In this document: in pieces, positions 11,501 through 21,465 of the stretch | Layout: the number at the start of each line of letters is the position of its first letter | Position numbering within the stretch: the stretch's first letter is position 1 | DNA from: Chelydra serpentina | Taxonomy: Eukaryota > Chordata > Testudines > Chelydridae | Direction: 5' to 3' | DNA: 64,000 nt | NCBI GenBank assembly: GCA_037349315.1 | Contig: JBAIAC010000001.1 | Span: forward strand, 36,704,001 to 36,768,000 | The notes under the pieces: generated by a model | What the model was told of the DNA's origin: nothing | Seen by the model: only the letters and a program-made list of their open reading frames with translations | Databases searched by the model: none | Position numbers and translations under genes: made by a program

Positions 11501-14500
11501 AGAGTTTGGATAAAGCATCGCTTCTTTTATGACAGTGGCTTTATTTGGGGCGTGACTTGCAGAGGTACTGTTCACCTACTGGGTATTCAGCATCTCTGGG
11601 AAACCAGACCTTACATTTTGTAGGCCGCTGAAGAGAGTATTTGCATAAATTCAGAAACATGACTTGCAATAGTGGAAAGAGGCAGTTTCTTTGTGACTCA
11701 TTGACCCACTTTTCCTCCAATCCAAGTGTTTTATCCCATATCTATACCTGTGTTCTTAGTAGTTTTGAGATGGGAAAGATGGTATAGTAACTGCACACAA
11801 ATCATTTGATCAGCATATAATTTAAATGATCATACTGAATAATTTATTTTTTATTACAAGAGGGGCCCTTTTTAGATCCTCCTTCCATGAAATCTTCATA
11901 TAAAATATATTCTGGAATTGAAAAAGCTATAAAGTAATTATATATAGGTTAGTTTCTGTGTTTAAAGGGAAATAGATCTAATCAAATGTATGATTTTCCA
12001 TTTTAATCACAGATGTTTCCTATCTCTGAGGTCATAATGGGTCTGTTGGTCTTTGTATGTATTTTCTCTACCTTTTATCTAAGATTACTATATTACTTGT
12101 AACAATAAGAGTTAAGAAATTTTCAGACACAAATGTGTTTGAGATGTGATTGGCTCTTTATATAGCACAATGTATTTTGGATAGTTCTGTATCAAAACAA
12201 AGGTCCTCCCCTGTGCTTCCTATATAATACCCAGTCCCTTCCTCCCTAAATCTGATTTTTGAAAAGCAGTGTTTATGGCCACGGTAGCATGTTCACAATA
12301 TATTTTATTACAGCTAAAAGAAACCTTAGCAAAGGTTCCGCCTGGCCATGTTGGAAAACCTTTACTGAAGAAACCATTGGGACCAGCTCATTGGGTAAGA
12401 AAATAAGTGTGTAAGAGACTTTTTGTCTCCTGTGTCTGGTAGCATTACCAAATACTTCATGTGTTCGGTCTCTTTTTAAATCCGTTATCTTGAGTACAGA
12501 CTCCTGGCAAAAGATAGACAAAAATTCCCTTTAGCACTAAATATCTGAGTTTTTGCCCTAGCAGGGACCATTGCTTGCCACCCTGAGAAGCCATAGTGTT
12601 TCCAGTAGTATCTTGTCTTTTTTTGTGATTATGAATCACAAAGAAACATCTTGTTGCTGCATGAGGCTGCCTTGTCTCTGCTGCATTGTAGGCTCTAATC
12701 AAGATCCTTATACAGTATTTCAAACGATTATCCAAGTACAGTGAAACCCCCCTATAGCGCGCCCCGCCATAACGCGAATTCGGCTATAACGCGATCATAA
12801 GGTGGCTCCCGCTGCCCCAAGCAAAAAAAAAAAAAAAAGCATCCAGAGCGTGCTTCCTCGCCTGGAGCCAACCCTGGCGCCATCTCCTCCCCATCTCCCC
12901 TGTTCCTTCCCCCCCGCCCCCGCTTCCCCTTTTGGCAAGAAGGGAAGAGACCAGCTTGAAACTCAAGCTAGTCAGTTTCAAGCCGGTCAGTTTCAAGCCC
13001 TCTCTTCTCTTCTCCCCAAAGCGGAGAAGTTTCAAGCTGGTCAGTTTCAAGCTGGTCAAACTTCTCCACTATGGCCAGAAGAGAAGAGACCGGCTTGAAA
13101 CTGACCAGCTTGAAACTTCTCCGCTTTGGCGAGAGGAGAAGAGACCGGCTTGAAACGGTAATTTTTTGTAACCCCCCTATAACGCGACCCCTCATTTATC
13201 GCGATGGAATTTTTTGGACCCCAATTATCGCGTTATAGCGGGGTTTCACTGTACTGTTTTTTATTCTTAGTGCCACATCTCTTGTCTTTAAGACACTTAT
13301 TTTAGCTTTGAGGAGCTGGGGACTTCAGACTCCCTAGCACTTGAGGGTATAAATCCTTGTATTTCTTTGAGTTTATACCTTGTTCATATTTTTCTCCTCC
13401 TTACTTGTTTGCTCTGGAAAATACTGGAGGAAGCAAACCAGCAGCTTGAAAAAAGTGCGAAGTTTCATACCTTATGAACAACATTGAACACTGTGCCGAT
13501 AGGAGGCTGTACTTGGGCTGCCATGAAGAAGGTAGAACTTTCATGGCCATCAGGGAAGCAGTGTTAGCAGCTGGGGCTTGCATTTGGGGCCCAATTCCAT
13601 GACTGGAGAATGTTTAATAGGTAGATAATTGTGTGCTAAAGTCAAATCTGTGTTTTAATATCTGAATCTGTTTATACCATCGAGTCTATTTTCTAATTGC
13701 AACAATAAATGATAATCGTGTGTGTGTGTCACACTCATGAATCTTCATTTCAGGAAAAAATTGAAGCAATTAACCAAGCCATAGCCAATGAGTATGAAGT
13801 TCGGAGAAAACTGCTAGTGAAACGTTTGGATGTAACTGTGCAGTCGTTTGGCTGGTCAGATAGAGCTAAGGTACAAATTGCTTTCTATAAACATGCAGAT
13901 CACTTATGCTTTATATAAAATATCTTTTGAAAACTGACTTTCCTTGCACTTAGTGGAAAACATCCCCTGATGTAATATTTTTGGTTTATGGATTTCTGAA
14001 GAAGTTTACTACAGAGTAAGTTGACTACAAAATTCTGTTTAAAACGGATGATTGTTATATGGTTTAGTAACTACATATGTGCATATAACTATGTATCAAG
14101 AGCAAAAAATAAAGTTAAATGGATAAAAAGAACAAATACCAGGGATAAGAGGGAATTGCTAATATGACAGTGAATGAAAAATCTAACAATCTGCCATTAG
14201 AACCAAGAAGATTGGAATCTCTTCTTTGCATTGTTTCTGAAGAATCATGTCAGTGAATCCTCCTTCTGACCACCTCTTTACTTAGTACCAAAGTCTGTGC
14301 TGTCTGCTGAAGCGCTGACTTTTCCCCAAAATTAAGCTGCATCTGCAAGCCCAGATGCCTAGATACATTATTGTTATGTCAGGCTGTCTTGAATGTTTCC
14401 ATGCACTGCAATTTGCTCTGTCATCCTGGCTGTTAGGTAATATTTTGGTATATATTTTTGTTCTTGAATTATACCATTGAGTGTTATGTGACTTCAACCC

Positions 14501-17500
14501 CTTCTGAAGTTAATTGGGTGTGATCATTCTGGTTTCCAAACTAACTACAGGAGACACCTGCTAGACCGCACACCACTATAGCGTGAATTTGGTATTAGCG
14601 CAGGGATGAGCATGGATCCCAAAATAAATTGTTTACATTGGGATCCATGGTAACGCACATCTCTTCTCTTCCTCCCCCGCCCCCCCTCCCGTAACGCCGT
14701 TCCTGTGTTAACGCAGTACCACGCATGGCTCCCAAACTCCACGTTCTAGCGGGGGTGCGGTGTACTTGATCTCCCCTATGACAAAATTCCAAATATATTG
14801 ATAGCAAAAATTGGGAACGATTATTTTAAACATAGCATGACAAGCATTATAAATCTGGCTTCTAAAATTATCACTATTGTCTAACCAAGGTCCATAATGG
14901 TGCAATTAGTTAGCACTACCACATAAATTAGGTGGCCGTCAACGTAGGTGAGTTCCATAGCCAAATGATGTAGAGTCTCATGTCCAATGTCTCTTGACTA
15001 ATGAGTTACTTAAAAATCAACAGCTTAAAAAATAAATTGTTCTGTATTTATCTTCTCTCTGGCTTGGGATCCTCTACCATCACACACATGGCTATAGGTG
15101 TCACACAAGTGATGGAAGGGAGAGGGGGATACGTTAGGTTTCATTGACAAACTTGGAAGAGCTGTTTAATACTTTGAGTGTCTCAACAGAAACTGAAAGC
15201 GAGCAGTGAGTTTTGGACTGTGTTAAAAACACCTGGGGACTTGTGGCTGTGTCATGGTTTTGCAAAACCTGCTTTTTTTAAAAAAAAGAAGCGTCTTGCA
15301 GGGGCTCCAAGGTTTGATCAGCTGTTCAGATTTAGTTCAGGAAAAGCACAGTGTTCTTCACTGTATTTTCAGTAGAAACTTATTGAAAGAGCTGTTATGA
15401 ACACAACAAGGGAGGACTAAGGGCAATGTCTGGGCTGGGGAAATATCTTGAACTGTGTATGAGATTGCAATTAAACTACGTAGGGAAAACTATGTGTGCA
15501 CAGTATTTAAGCACTGGCAATATGTTATATTTACATTTTATTTTCCTAGCAACTTTCAAAGATATGGTATTCATTTTAAAACATGAACTTTTAAAAACTC
15601 CGTTTTATAATTTCATTAAGAAGCAAAGAATGCAGTAATGATAAATAATTGCTTAATTGTACAGGTTAAAACTGTAAATAGATTTAACATTTGATGACAA
15701 ATGACCTTGTTTTCTTAGCCGACTTATATTATGTCTTATGTATTAGAGATTTTTAAGGTTAAAGAAATAATTAGTGCAAGAATACTAAAATATTATGGCT
15801 GCTCTGTATACTGTATGTGTATTCACCTCAAGGTTGGCTTCATATAAGATCACAGGTGTTTGGATTGTAGGTCAAAAATGGAAAAACATTGTACTATACT
15901 CCTGTTCTTTTTCCCAAGCTATTCTGTTCTTTCTGTCTTTGCTTAGTGTCAGGTAATAAAGTAAAGGTGTCATTCAGTTTTGCTATCTTTATGGTAAACA
16001 TTTTACCTTTAGTTGCTAATGTAAAAGTGTAAAGTTGTTTGGTTTTCAAAAAGAATATTTTACAGTGCTTTGTTTGTCCCTGAGTAACCACTTTGATCTA
16101 CCCACTACAGTTCTTATCATTCCTGTTTCCTGCCTTGAAGGGGAGCTATAGATGGGAAAACTAAAATTTGTTAAGTCACCCTGAAGATGTTAAAATATCA
16201 GGAGTTCAGCTGGGAGAACAGATTCTCCCATCCACCTGCTCTCACCCAGTGTTGTCCTCCCCAGTCAATCCACTGTTCAGTTATACCAACTATTCAGTTA
16301 CACCTCTTTATTCCTTTGCTCCACACCTTTGTTGTTCCCTCACTGTCCTTTATCCCCAGTTGCATCTCTGATCCTATTCAATTTGGGCTCAGTCTTGATG
16401 ATATGCTAGACAAAGCTAGATGCAGCTATCTTGTGGTTGTATTGAGCATGTTACTTGGGGGGGGCGGGGACCTTGCCATAGGTACCTTTGGGCAGGAGGT
16501 CAAGAAAGCAAGCAGTTAATGACAGAGGGCAATAGGGGAGGATGCAAATGGGAAAGTTAATAAGCTGGTATTTTCTCCCAACTGAACTTCTGACTGCTCA
16601 TCTTCAGAGTGACTTACCTTTATTTGCCTGTAATATCTCTTCTTTAAGTAGTTTTTTAACTTTCATTACCTTGGTCAATTGTAGCTCCCCTCAAACACAG
16701 GAAACAGGAACCGCTGATGGCAGCGGAAGCAGCATGTGAACAAGAGTGGCTTCTTAGGAAAAAAATGAGGTAAAATATTCCTCTTTTAAATAAACATTTA
16801 ATAAAAGAAAGTTACAGCCTTGAAAATTGGCATTGCAAGTTATAGGGAAAGCATTTTTCAAACAGCTTCTGCAACTCTGCAAAATGTCCATGTAAACTTA
16901 CCAACCCATGCACATCTACTTACCTGTGGACTATCATAATTGATAAAAACATGAATATTTTACTAGCCTATCAAACAATTTACTCACACCAGGCAAGGAG
17001 AAATGTGAAAGGTTGTATCGTATGTAGTAACCACCCACCCTTTCAAATGGCACACTGACACACTATTTAATTAGAACGATGTAAGGAACTGGACAGTTAT
17101 GAATTTCAGTAGATGACTTGAGGACGGTGCCCAGAAGAGGTTTTTTTGGACCATTCAAAGGACCCATCATCAACTCATTGTTCTACTGGCTCTTTCGTTC
17201 CTGCCCTCTTTGGAATATACAGAGTTTGTTACCCAGGGGAATTATATCTAGCAGAGAACAGGAAACAGGATTATAGCAGCAGTTGGGAAGAGTTAAATAG
17301 GTTCCTATTATTTAGTATAACAGGTGACAGATTTAAGAAGTTGGCATATGCAAAGCAGTAAATAGCTTTGGCTAATTAAATAACGGTTAAAACTGAGATG
17401 TTAAACACAATAGCCACATATTACTCCGGTGTAATAAAATCTGATTATGGTTCAACAAACCATAACAAACCATCCCCAAAATAAATGATCTCTTTCCTTT

Positions 17501-20249
17501 TTATGACCTCCTACACATTGGCATTATGTAATTACTGCACGTGCTTCACAGACAAATGAGACATCATCTCTGCTTCAGAGATCTTACCGTGTAAGGAAGT
17601 TTATGGCTAGCATAAAACTGACTTGAGGGGTGTTTTTTTAAACATCGACTGTTTAGAAATTGTGCGTGTGGAAAAGGAGATGTATACAATCCGAATCAAT
17701 AACTTTCATTGGCATTAGGAGGGTATTGATTAGCTGGAATTCTTTTTCTAACATAGATAACTGAAAATACTGACTGCCTACTCAAGACAAATACATAAAT
17801 GCAGAATAACAAAATATCTTTCACTTTTAACAGTTTTCAGCTGTAACAAGGAAATGTGTGCAAAGTAACATTTTGGCAATCAGGTTAGAATTATCATCCT
17901 TGTGTGACTAGAGTGAAAAAATAACTTGGCTCACACAGTCCTTGTTACAGTAATCCTTAAATTCAAATAAAGTGGTTCTTAACCATTTTGATATTTCTCT
18001 TATATTTTAATAACAGAAATATATTTTTATCTAGTTTATTTACTGAGCTGGATCTTTTGGTTAGACACTGTTACATACTGATTCCTTTAGCTAATTGAAT
18101 CATTTGTTTTTCTTTCCTCCAACAGAGTCAGACAGAGAAACTGGCTAAAGTCTACCAACCCAAACGTGCCCTCTTAACTACCAAGTGCACTATTTCCATT
18201 GCTCACCTCTTGGCAGCTCGGCAAGATTTGTCAAAGATTATGAGGACAAGCAGTGGGTCTATCAGAGAAAAGACTGTGTGTGCCATTAATAAGGTATGTC
18301 TTCAGTGACTGCTCTGAGATGGCAAATGTAACTTCATACCAGGCTGTGAACATTCATTTCATTTTACATTAAAAAAAATTTTTTTGTCCCAGTGAGAGAA
18401 TGAGTGTGTTAAATACAATACCATTCTGTATTTTTCATCAAAGTCAATGTAAACTGGAAAATAGGTGATGAAAAGCTTATCTTCTTGCTGCTGATCCTTA
18501 TGCACCAAAGCGAAGTGTGTAGTGTACTTTGAATTAATTTATAATTTTAGAAATTGTAACTTCTAATATTTAGGGTCAAATTCTGACACACTCGCACTGA
18601 ATAATATCATACTCCACAAGCACCCCCTTTGCTTTCAGTGGGACTCATCTTGGTGTGTGATCCTATTCTGTGTGAGTAAGGGGTTCATAATATCTCCCTT
18701 AAGCTCAATGTTACAGTTGCACTTCATAGTCAACCCACACAGGGAGTGAGAAAGCTGTGAGGAAGCTACTTGTATATTTGTGCTGTTATCATTTCACTAT
18801 CAGGGTTACAGGTGTTGATATTGCTCTGATGTCATTAACATCACATCTAGAATAAAGTGAATGCAATCATTTAATTGCATGGATTTTAATTAGACGGGGT
18901 ATAAATCTGTTTGCAAAATCAGTGTTTTGCTATTTAGATTCTCGTATGAGTTCTGATTAGATTAAATGTATATAGTCAAGGTGCATATTTTTTAAGAGCA
19001 AGTGTTGCCGTGGAAAGAATATTGCATAAATTAAGGAATTACACACACGCTCCACCAAATCCTTTCTCCCCCCTGAGAATTCAGGCTAATCAGACTGACT
19101 TGTACCCTGAACTTGAGTCTTATTAGCATTACATTATAGTGGATTTGTTCTTCAAAAGTTAACATGAAATGTTACCCACAAAGAACATTTCTGTATTTCA
19201 GTAGCACTCAGTGACTGCAGTCAGGATTGGGTTTTGTTGTACTGAATTCTGTACAAACATCAAAACAGTCCCAACCCCAAAAAACTTGCATCTTGTGCCT
19301 ATTTAGGCAACAGCAAGGAGGTATAGAAGCCAAAAGAAAAGAAGTGGACAGACAAGGATTATAGTAATAGGAACATATGGTTGCATATACTATTCACTAG
19401 GTACATAAGATTTGCCATACTGGATCAGACTGGTGATTGCATGATATTCGAACTCCTTAAACACTCTTTTTCTTACCTTTACAGGTATTAATGGGCAGAG
19501 TACCTGACAGAGGGGGCAGACCTAATGAAATCGAGCCTCCACCTCCTGAGATGCCACCATGGCAGAAAAGACAAGATGGTCCTCCACAGCAAAGTGGAGG
19601 CAGAGGAGGAAGAGGTGGCTATGAATCATCATATGGAGGAAGAGGTGGTTATGAACAAGGGGGTCATGACAGAGGAGGGCGAGGAGGTTATGATTCATCA
19701 TATGGAGGACGAGGAGGTCATGAACAAGGGGGCCATGAACGAGGAGGTCGAGGAGGAGGACGGGGTGGTTATGACCATGGAAACAGAGGGGGAGGAAGAG
19801 GAAACAAGCACCAAGGAGGCTGGACAGATGGCGGAGGAGGAGGCTATCAGGACAGCAACTACAGAGATAGCAACTACAGAGATGCAGGATTTCAAACAGG
19901 TGGTTACCATGGTGGCGGTGGTGGCTACCAAGGAGGCGGCTATGGAGGCTATCAATCTTCTTCATACACAGGAAGTGGATACCAGGGTGGTGGCAGCGGC
20001 AGCAGCGGCGGTTACCAGCAAGACAACAGATACCAAGATGGTGGGCACCATGGTGATCGAGGTGGTGGGCGTGGAGGAGGGAGAGGTGGTCGTGGAGGCC
20101 GCAGTGGCCGTGGAGGCCCAGGAGGAGGCTGGGGAGGCAGAGGTGGACAGAACTTTAATCAAGGTGGGCAGTTTGAGCAGCACTTCCAGCATGGAGGCTA
20201 TCAGTATAATCAGTCTGGATTTGGACAAGGAAGAAACTTTACTAGCTGA
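2510..20249 (+). CDS. FAM98A: FAM98A, eight coding exons spliced to 550 aa
   Basis: The coding join is 2510-2562, 5225-5373, 7402-7536, 9175-9359, 12314-12394, 13754-13870, 18126-18293 and 19485-20249. It totals 1653 nt, stays in frame through every junction, and all seven introns are GT-AG. The N-terminal two thirds read almost collinearly with vertebrate FAM98A as I know it (for example LCAWLV, GLLGEMNCPY, AARMLCVNAPPKKAQ, FFSGIEKK, QSFGWSDRAK). The C-terminal 254 residues are rich in Gly, Arg, Tyr and Gln with many RGG and GGY repeats. Known of the family: FAM98 proteins have a calponin-homology-like N-terminal fold, associate with the DDX1/RTCB/RTRAF tRNA-ligase-related RNA-binding complex, and FAM98A is an arginine-methylation substrate. 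Human FAM98A is about 518 residues; the extra length here is in the Gly-rich tail. The start at 2510 lies in the CpG island and gives MEFELMESDVLESLEDLG, matching the family N-terminus. No frameshift or premature stop is seen. Confidence 0.97.
3026..3260. repeat. TCTACACT-type MITE copy 1
   Basis: Contains the internal CTCAGGGGTGTGAAAAA string shared with the copy at 32321-32552, a GCCTACGCTGATGGGAGAAC segment and GTGTCTACACTG near the right end. The copy is diverged and its exact ends are uncertain. Confidence 0.55.
3300..3450 (+). repeat. MIR-like CORE-SINE fragment
   Basis: CCCATTTTACAGATGGGGGA is followed by ACTGAGACACAGAGAGACTGAG, GGCAGAGCAGGGAATTGAAC and AGCACCCTGACCAATGGA. This is the classic order of the MIR 3' half. 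Confidence 0.75.
3781..3882. repeat. Short palindromic MITE
   Basis: The termini ACGCTGGGCCAAATTC (3781-3796) and GAATTTGGCCCAGTGT (3867-3882) are inverted repeats matching at 15 of 16 positions around a roughly 70-bp loop. No coding capacity. Confidence 0.65.
4171..4256. repeat. Short palindromic repeat of the CCTGCAAAGA type
   Basis: Perfect 15-bp inverted arms ATCCTGCAAAGATTT (4179-4193) and AAATCTTTGCAGGAT (4233-4247), with outer GGCCCT/AGCCCT. A related copy lies near 44170-44300. Confidence 0.65.
5225..5373 (+). CDS. FAM98A: FAM98A coding exon 2
   Basis: 149 nt, acceptor CCAG and donor GTAAGT. Encodes the segment YKGPLLEDGALSQAVSGG through KLEENVQATN, part of the conserved N-terminal domain. 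It ends after the first base of a Ser codon. Confidence 0.96.
5374..7401 (+). other. FAM98A: FAM98A intron 2
   Basis: GTAAGT...AAAAG intron of 2028 bp, AT-rich. I see no confident repeat family or exon in it. Confidence 0.85.
7402..7536 (+). CDS. FAM98A: FAM98A coding exon 3
   Basis: 135 nt, acceptor AAAAG and donor GTAAGT. Encodes SPNEAEEFQLEVSGLLGEMN through KRLLNQKNCLLLL. It ends after the first base of a Thr codon. The family-typical string GLLGEMNCPY confirms identity. Confidence 0.96.
7537..9174 (+). other. FAM98A: FAM98A intron 3
   Basis: GTAAGT...CCCAG intron of 1638 bp. Holds a G/T low-complexity stretch at about 8455-8505 and no recognisable gene. Confidence 0.85.
9175..9359 (+). 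CDS. FAM98A: FAM98A coding exon 4
   Basis: 185 nt, acceptor CCCAG and donor GTAAGA. Encodes YLISELEAARMLCVNAPPKK through MFQFFSGIEKK. It ends in phase 0 after two Lys codons. This is the most strongly conserved part of the family. Confidence 0.97.
9360..12313 (+). other. FAM98A: FAM98A intron 4
   Basis: GTAAGA...ACAG intron of 2954 bp. Contains a MIR-like SINE in reverse orientation around 10215-10400. The rest is unique AT-rich sequence. Confidence 0.85.
10215..10400 (-). repeat. MIR-like CORE-SINE, reverse orientation
   Basis: CCTCCATTTTCCCATCTGTA with AAATGGAGAAAATGC is the complement of the MIR CATTTTACAGATGAGGAAAC core. It is preceded by 'ACTTCAGGAAAGTCAG'-like sequence. Confidence 0.6.
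12314..12394 (+). CDS. FAM98A: FAM98A coding exon 5
   Basis: 81 nt (27 codons), acceptor ACAG and donor GTAAGA, phase 0 at both ends. Encodes LKETLAKVPPGHVGKPLLKK followed by PLGPAHW. Such a short exon is easily lost in simple ORF scans. Confidence 0.95.
12395..13753 (+). other. FAM98A: FAM98A intron 5
   Basis: GTAAGA...TCAG intron of 1359 bp, more than a third of which is the Tigger-like MITE at 12739-13251. Confidence 0.85.
12739..13251. mobile_element. Tigger/pogo-like non-autonomous transposon 1
   Basis: The terminal inverted repeats CAGTGAAACCCCCCTATAGC (from 12739) and GCTATAACGCG-type sequence ending GGGGTTTCACTG (to 13251) are flanked by TA at 12737-12738 and 13252-13253. The TATAACGCG subterminal blocks and TA duplication are typical of the Tigger branch of Tc1/mariner. 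The interior is repeats of GACCAGCTTGAAAC and its complement around GAAGAGAAG strings, so it cannot encode a transposase. Confidence 0.85.
13754..13870 (+). CDS. FAM98A: FAM98A coding exon 6
   Basis: 117 nt (39 codons), acceptor TCAG and donor GTACAA, phase 0. Encodes EKIEAINQAIANEYEVRRKL through VQSFGWSDRAK, a predicted helical segment of the conserved domain. Confidence 0.96.
13871..18125 (+). other. FAM98A: FAM98A intron 6
   Basis: GTACAA...ACAG intron of 4255 bp, the longest of the gene. Contains the small Tigger-like MITE at 14562-14764 and otherwise AT-rich unique DNA with no conserved exon. Confidence 0.85.
14562..14764. mobile_element. Tigger-like MITE 2
   Basis: Left end TAGACCGCACACCACTATAG and right end GCGGGGGTGCGGTGTA are imperfect inverted repeats that include flanking TA. 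Internal ATAGCGTG, TAACGCAC and GTTAACGCAG blocks resemble the first Tigger-like element. About 200 bp, non-coding. Confidence 0.7.
18126..18293 (+). CDS. FAM98A: FAM98A coding exon 7
   Basis: 168 nt (56 codons), acceptor ACAG and donor GTATGT, phase 0. Encodes SQTEKLAKVYQPKRALLTTK through REKTVCAINK, the last part of the conserved domain before the Gly-rich tail. Confidence 0.96.
18294..19484 (+). other. FAM98A: FAM98A intron 7
   Basis: GTATGT...ACAG intron of 1191 bp. Carries a small CR1 3'-end fragment in reverse orientation near 19399-19436 and a repeat around 18570-18690 with 'GGGTCAAATTCTGACACAC' at its left edge. Confidence 0.85.
19399..19436 (-). repeat. CR1 LINE 3'-end fragment
   Basis: GTACATAAGATTTGCCATAC followed by TGGATCAGACTGGT is the complement of the CR1 3' terminus seen at 39360-39420 and 55565-55611. 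Confidence 0.6.
19485..20249 (+). CDS. FAM98A: FAM98A coding exon 8, Gly/Arg/Tyr-rich tail and stop
   Basis: 765 nt including TGA at 20247-20249. It starts VLMGRVPDRGGRPNEIEPPP and continues into a low-complexity region of repeated GGRGG, GGYES, RGGYD, GGYQ and GGHEQGG blocks, ending FGQGRNFTS. RGG/RG repeats are typical RNA-binding, PRMT1-methylated and condensate-prone sequence. The exon also has long open frames in the other + frames and on the - strand; these are consequences of GGN codon repetition, not genes. Confidence 0.96.
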   Translation, partial: VLMGRVPDRGGRPNEIEPPPPEMPPWQKRQDGPPQQSGGRGGRGGYESSYGGRGGYEQGGHDRGGRGGYDSSYGGRGGHEQGGHERGGRGGGRGGYDHGNRGGGRGNKHQGGWTDGGGGGYQDSNYRDSNYRDAGFQTGGYHGGGGGYQGGGYGGYQSSSYTGSGYQGGGSGSSGGYQQDNRYQDGGHHGDRGGGRGGGRGGRGGRSGRGGPGGGWGGRGGQNFNQGGQFEQHFQHGGYQYNQSGFGQGRNFTS

Positions 20250-20438
20250 GGCTACTAAATCTTACACTTCAGCAGAGCTCAAGTAATAGAAACCTAGAGT
20301 CAGAGGCCTGATCCAATGTTTCTTAAATTAGTACAAGACCATATGTGGCAGGCAAGGTCCTGTCTGGGTGAGAGGTCTTGCTTCAAGCAAGCTGTATGTT
20401 CCCATACAACTCTGATTTTCTTTTTGTTGTTCAACTGA

Positions 20439-20444
20439 AATAAA
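20439..20444 (+). promoter_or_regulatory. FAM98A: Possible proximal polyadenylation signal of FAM98A
   Basis: AATAAATAAA overlaps two hexamers about 190 nt after the stop codon. Use would give a short 3'UTR isoform. Only the motif supports it. Confidence 0.4.
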
Positions 20445-21438
20445 TAAATTGCCACTTTTCACTGGGATTAACCAAACCTTAAACCAATATCTTAGCTTTT
20501 TAGATGGAATCCCTTTGATCAAATCATTTTGTTCTGAAATTATTACCCTGCTGTGTTTGCCTTCCATTCTGGGGGTATATATACTGACGCTAGCAATGCG
20601 TTTCTGATCAGACTTGTAATACACACACACAACATTGAAAACGAATTAAATTATCTTTTACATGTTCTGCATTTCTCTTTTAAAATATTCTTTAGTTGTA
20701 TATGTTCCAAACACAGTTTTGAGTATTGCTTTTGATTTGCTGCCCTATCATCTTAATCATGATGAAAAGGTTTCTCACTCATGCTCTCACTTACCTGCTT
20801 CCAAACTGCTTTCTAACTCATAGGTCTGTTGTATCTATTATATGAGCTCTGCTGCAGATACCACATTCAGTAGCCTTATCTTCCACTAATTGAAAATTGT
20901 ATCTCCTGCTCAACTCTGGAGATCTCGCCTGCGGCCAGAATCTGCAAAGATCATTTTAAAACCAAGCTAAGTTGTGAACCGATAGTGTATGTAGGGCTGT
21001 AGTTAAGTATAGCAATTCAAACTGACCTGCATCCATCCAAAACAAGTTGCTCCCCTTACAAACCTAATTTTTACTTGAAATCAGCTAGAAGGAACAGCAG
21101 ACTGAAATTTGTTTTATGCACGAGTTAATACCACTGGCTCAGCAAATTCAGGGCAATTTGTTTTGGGGGTTGTCTCTCCTTTTTTTTTTTTTTTCTTTTT
21201 TTTTTTTAAATTTTATTTTTTGAAGAAATGCACTACGGCCTGGAAAGACTAATTCCTGCCTGGAGGAAGCCCTTTTACTATTGCTGCAGAAAATGAAGCC
21301 TGGCTGAGTTTGATGTCTTGACATTTTTTTCCTTTACTGAAAGCCACATAATGCTTCTTGCTGGGATTTTGTGTACATAAACATTGTCAAGCTGTGAAAG
21401 AAAATGGCTGAAGGTGTGCTGTTGTATAAAAGGTGAGC

Positions 21439-21444
21439 AATAAA
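21439..21444 (+). promoter_or_regulatory. FAM98A: Distal polyadenylation signal of FAM98A
   Basis: Canonical AATAAA followed about 20-30 nt later by GT-rich sequence (TTTGTCTGGTTTTC). It is placed about 1.2 kb after the stop codon. Confidence 0.7.
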
Positions 21445-21465
21445 AGTATCTGTATGTTCTCCAGT

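Larger units (their letters stand above)
20250..21465 (+). other. FAM98A: FAM98A 3'UTR
   Basis: Non-coding sequence after the stop, AT-rich, with a T-rich low-complexity tract at about 21181-21220. A proximal AATAAA at 20439-20444 and a distal AATAAA at 21439-21444 imply a short and a long 3'UTR. GT/T-rich sequence just after 21460 fits the downstream element of the distal site. Confidence 0.75.

Noticed and set aside
12750..13250. Repeated GACCAGCTTGAAAC words as a CRISPR-like array
   Set aside because: Repeats vary in length and orientation, lack uniform spacers, and sit inside a TA-flanked vertebrate transposon.
19522..20286. Long ORFs in other frames and antisense of FAM98A exon 8
   Set aside because: GGN-rich repeats leave all frames open. 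Only the frame joined by the exon 8 acceptor matches the protein family.
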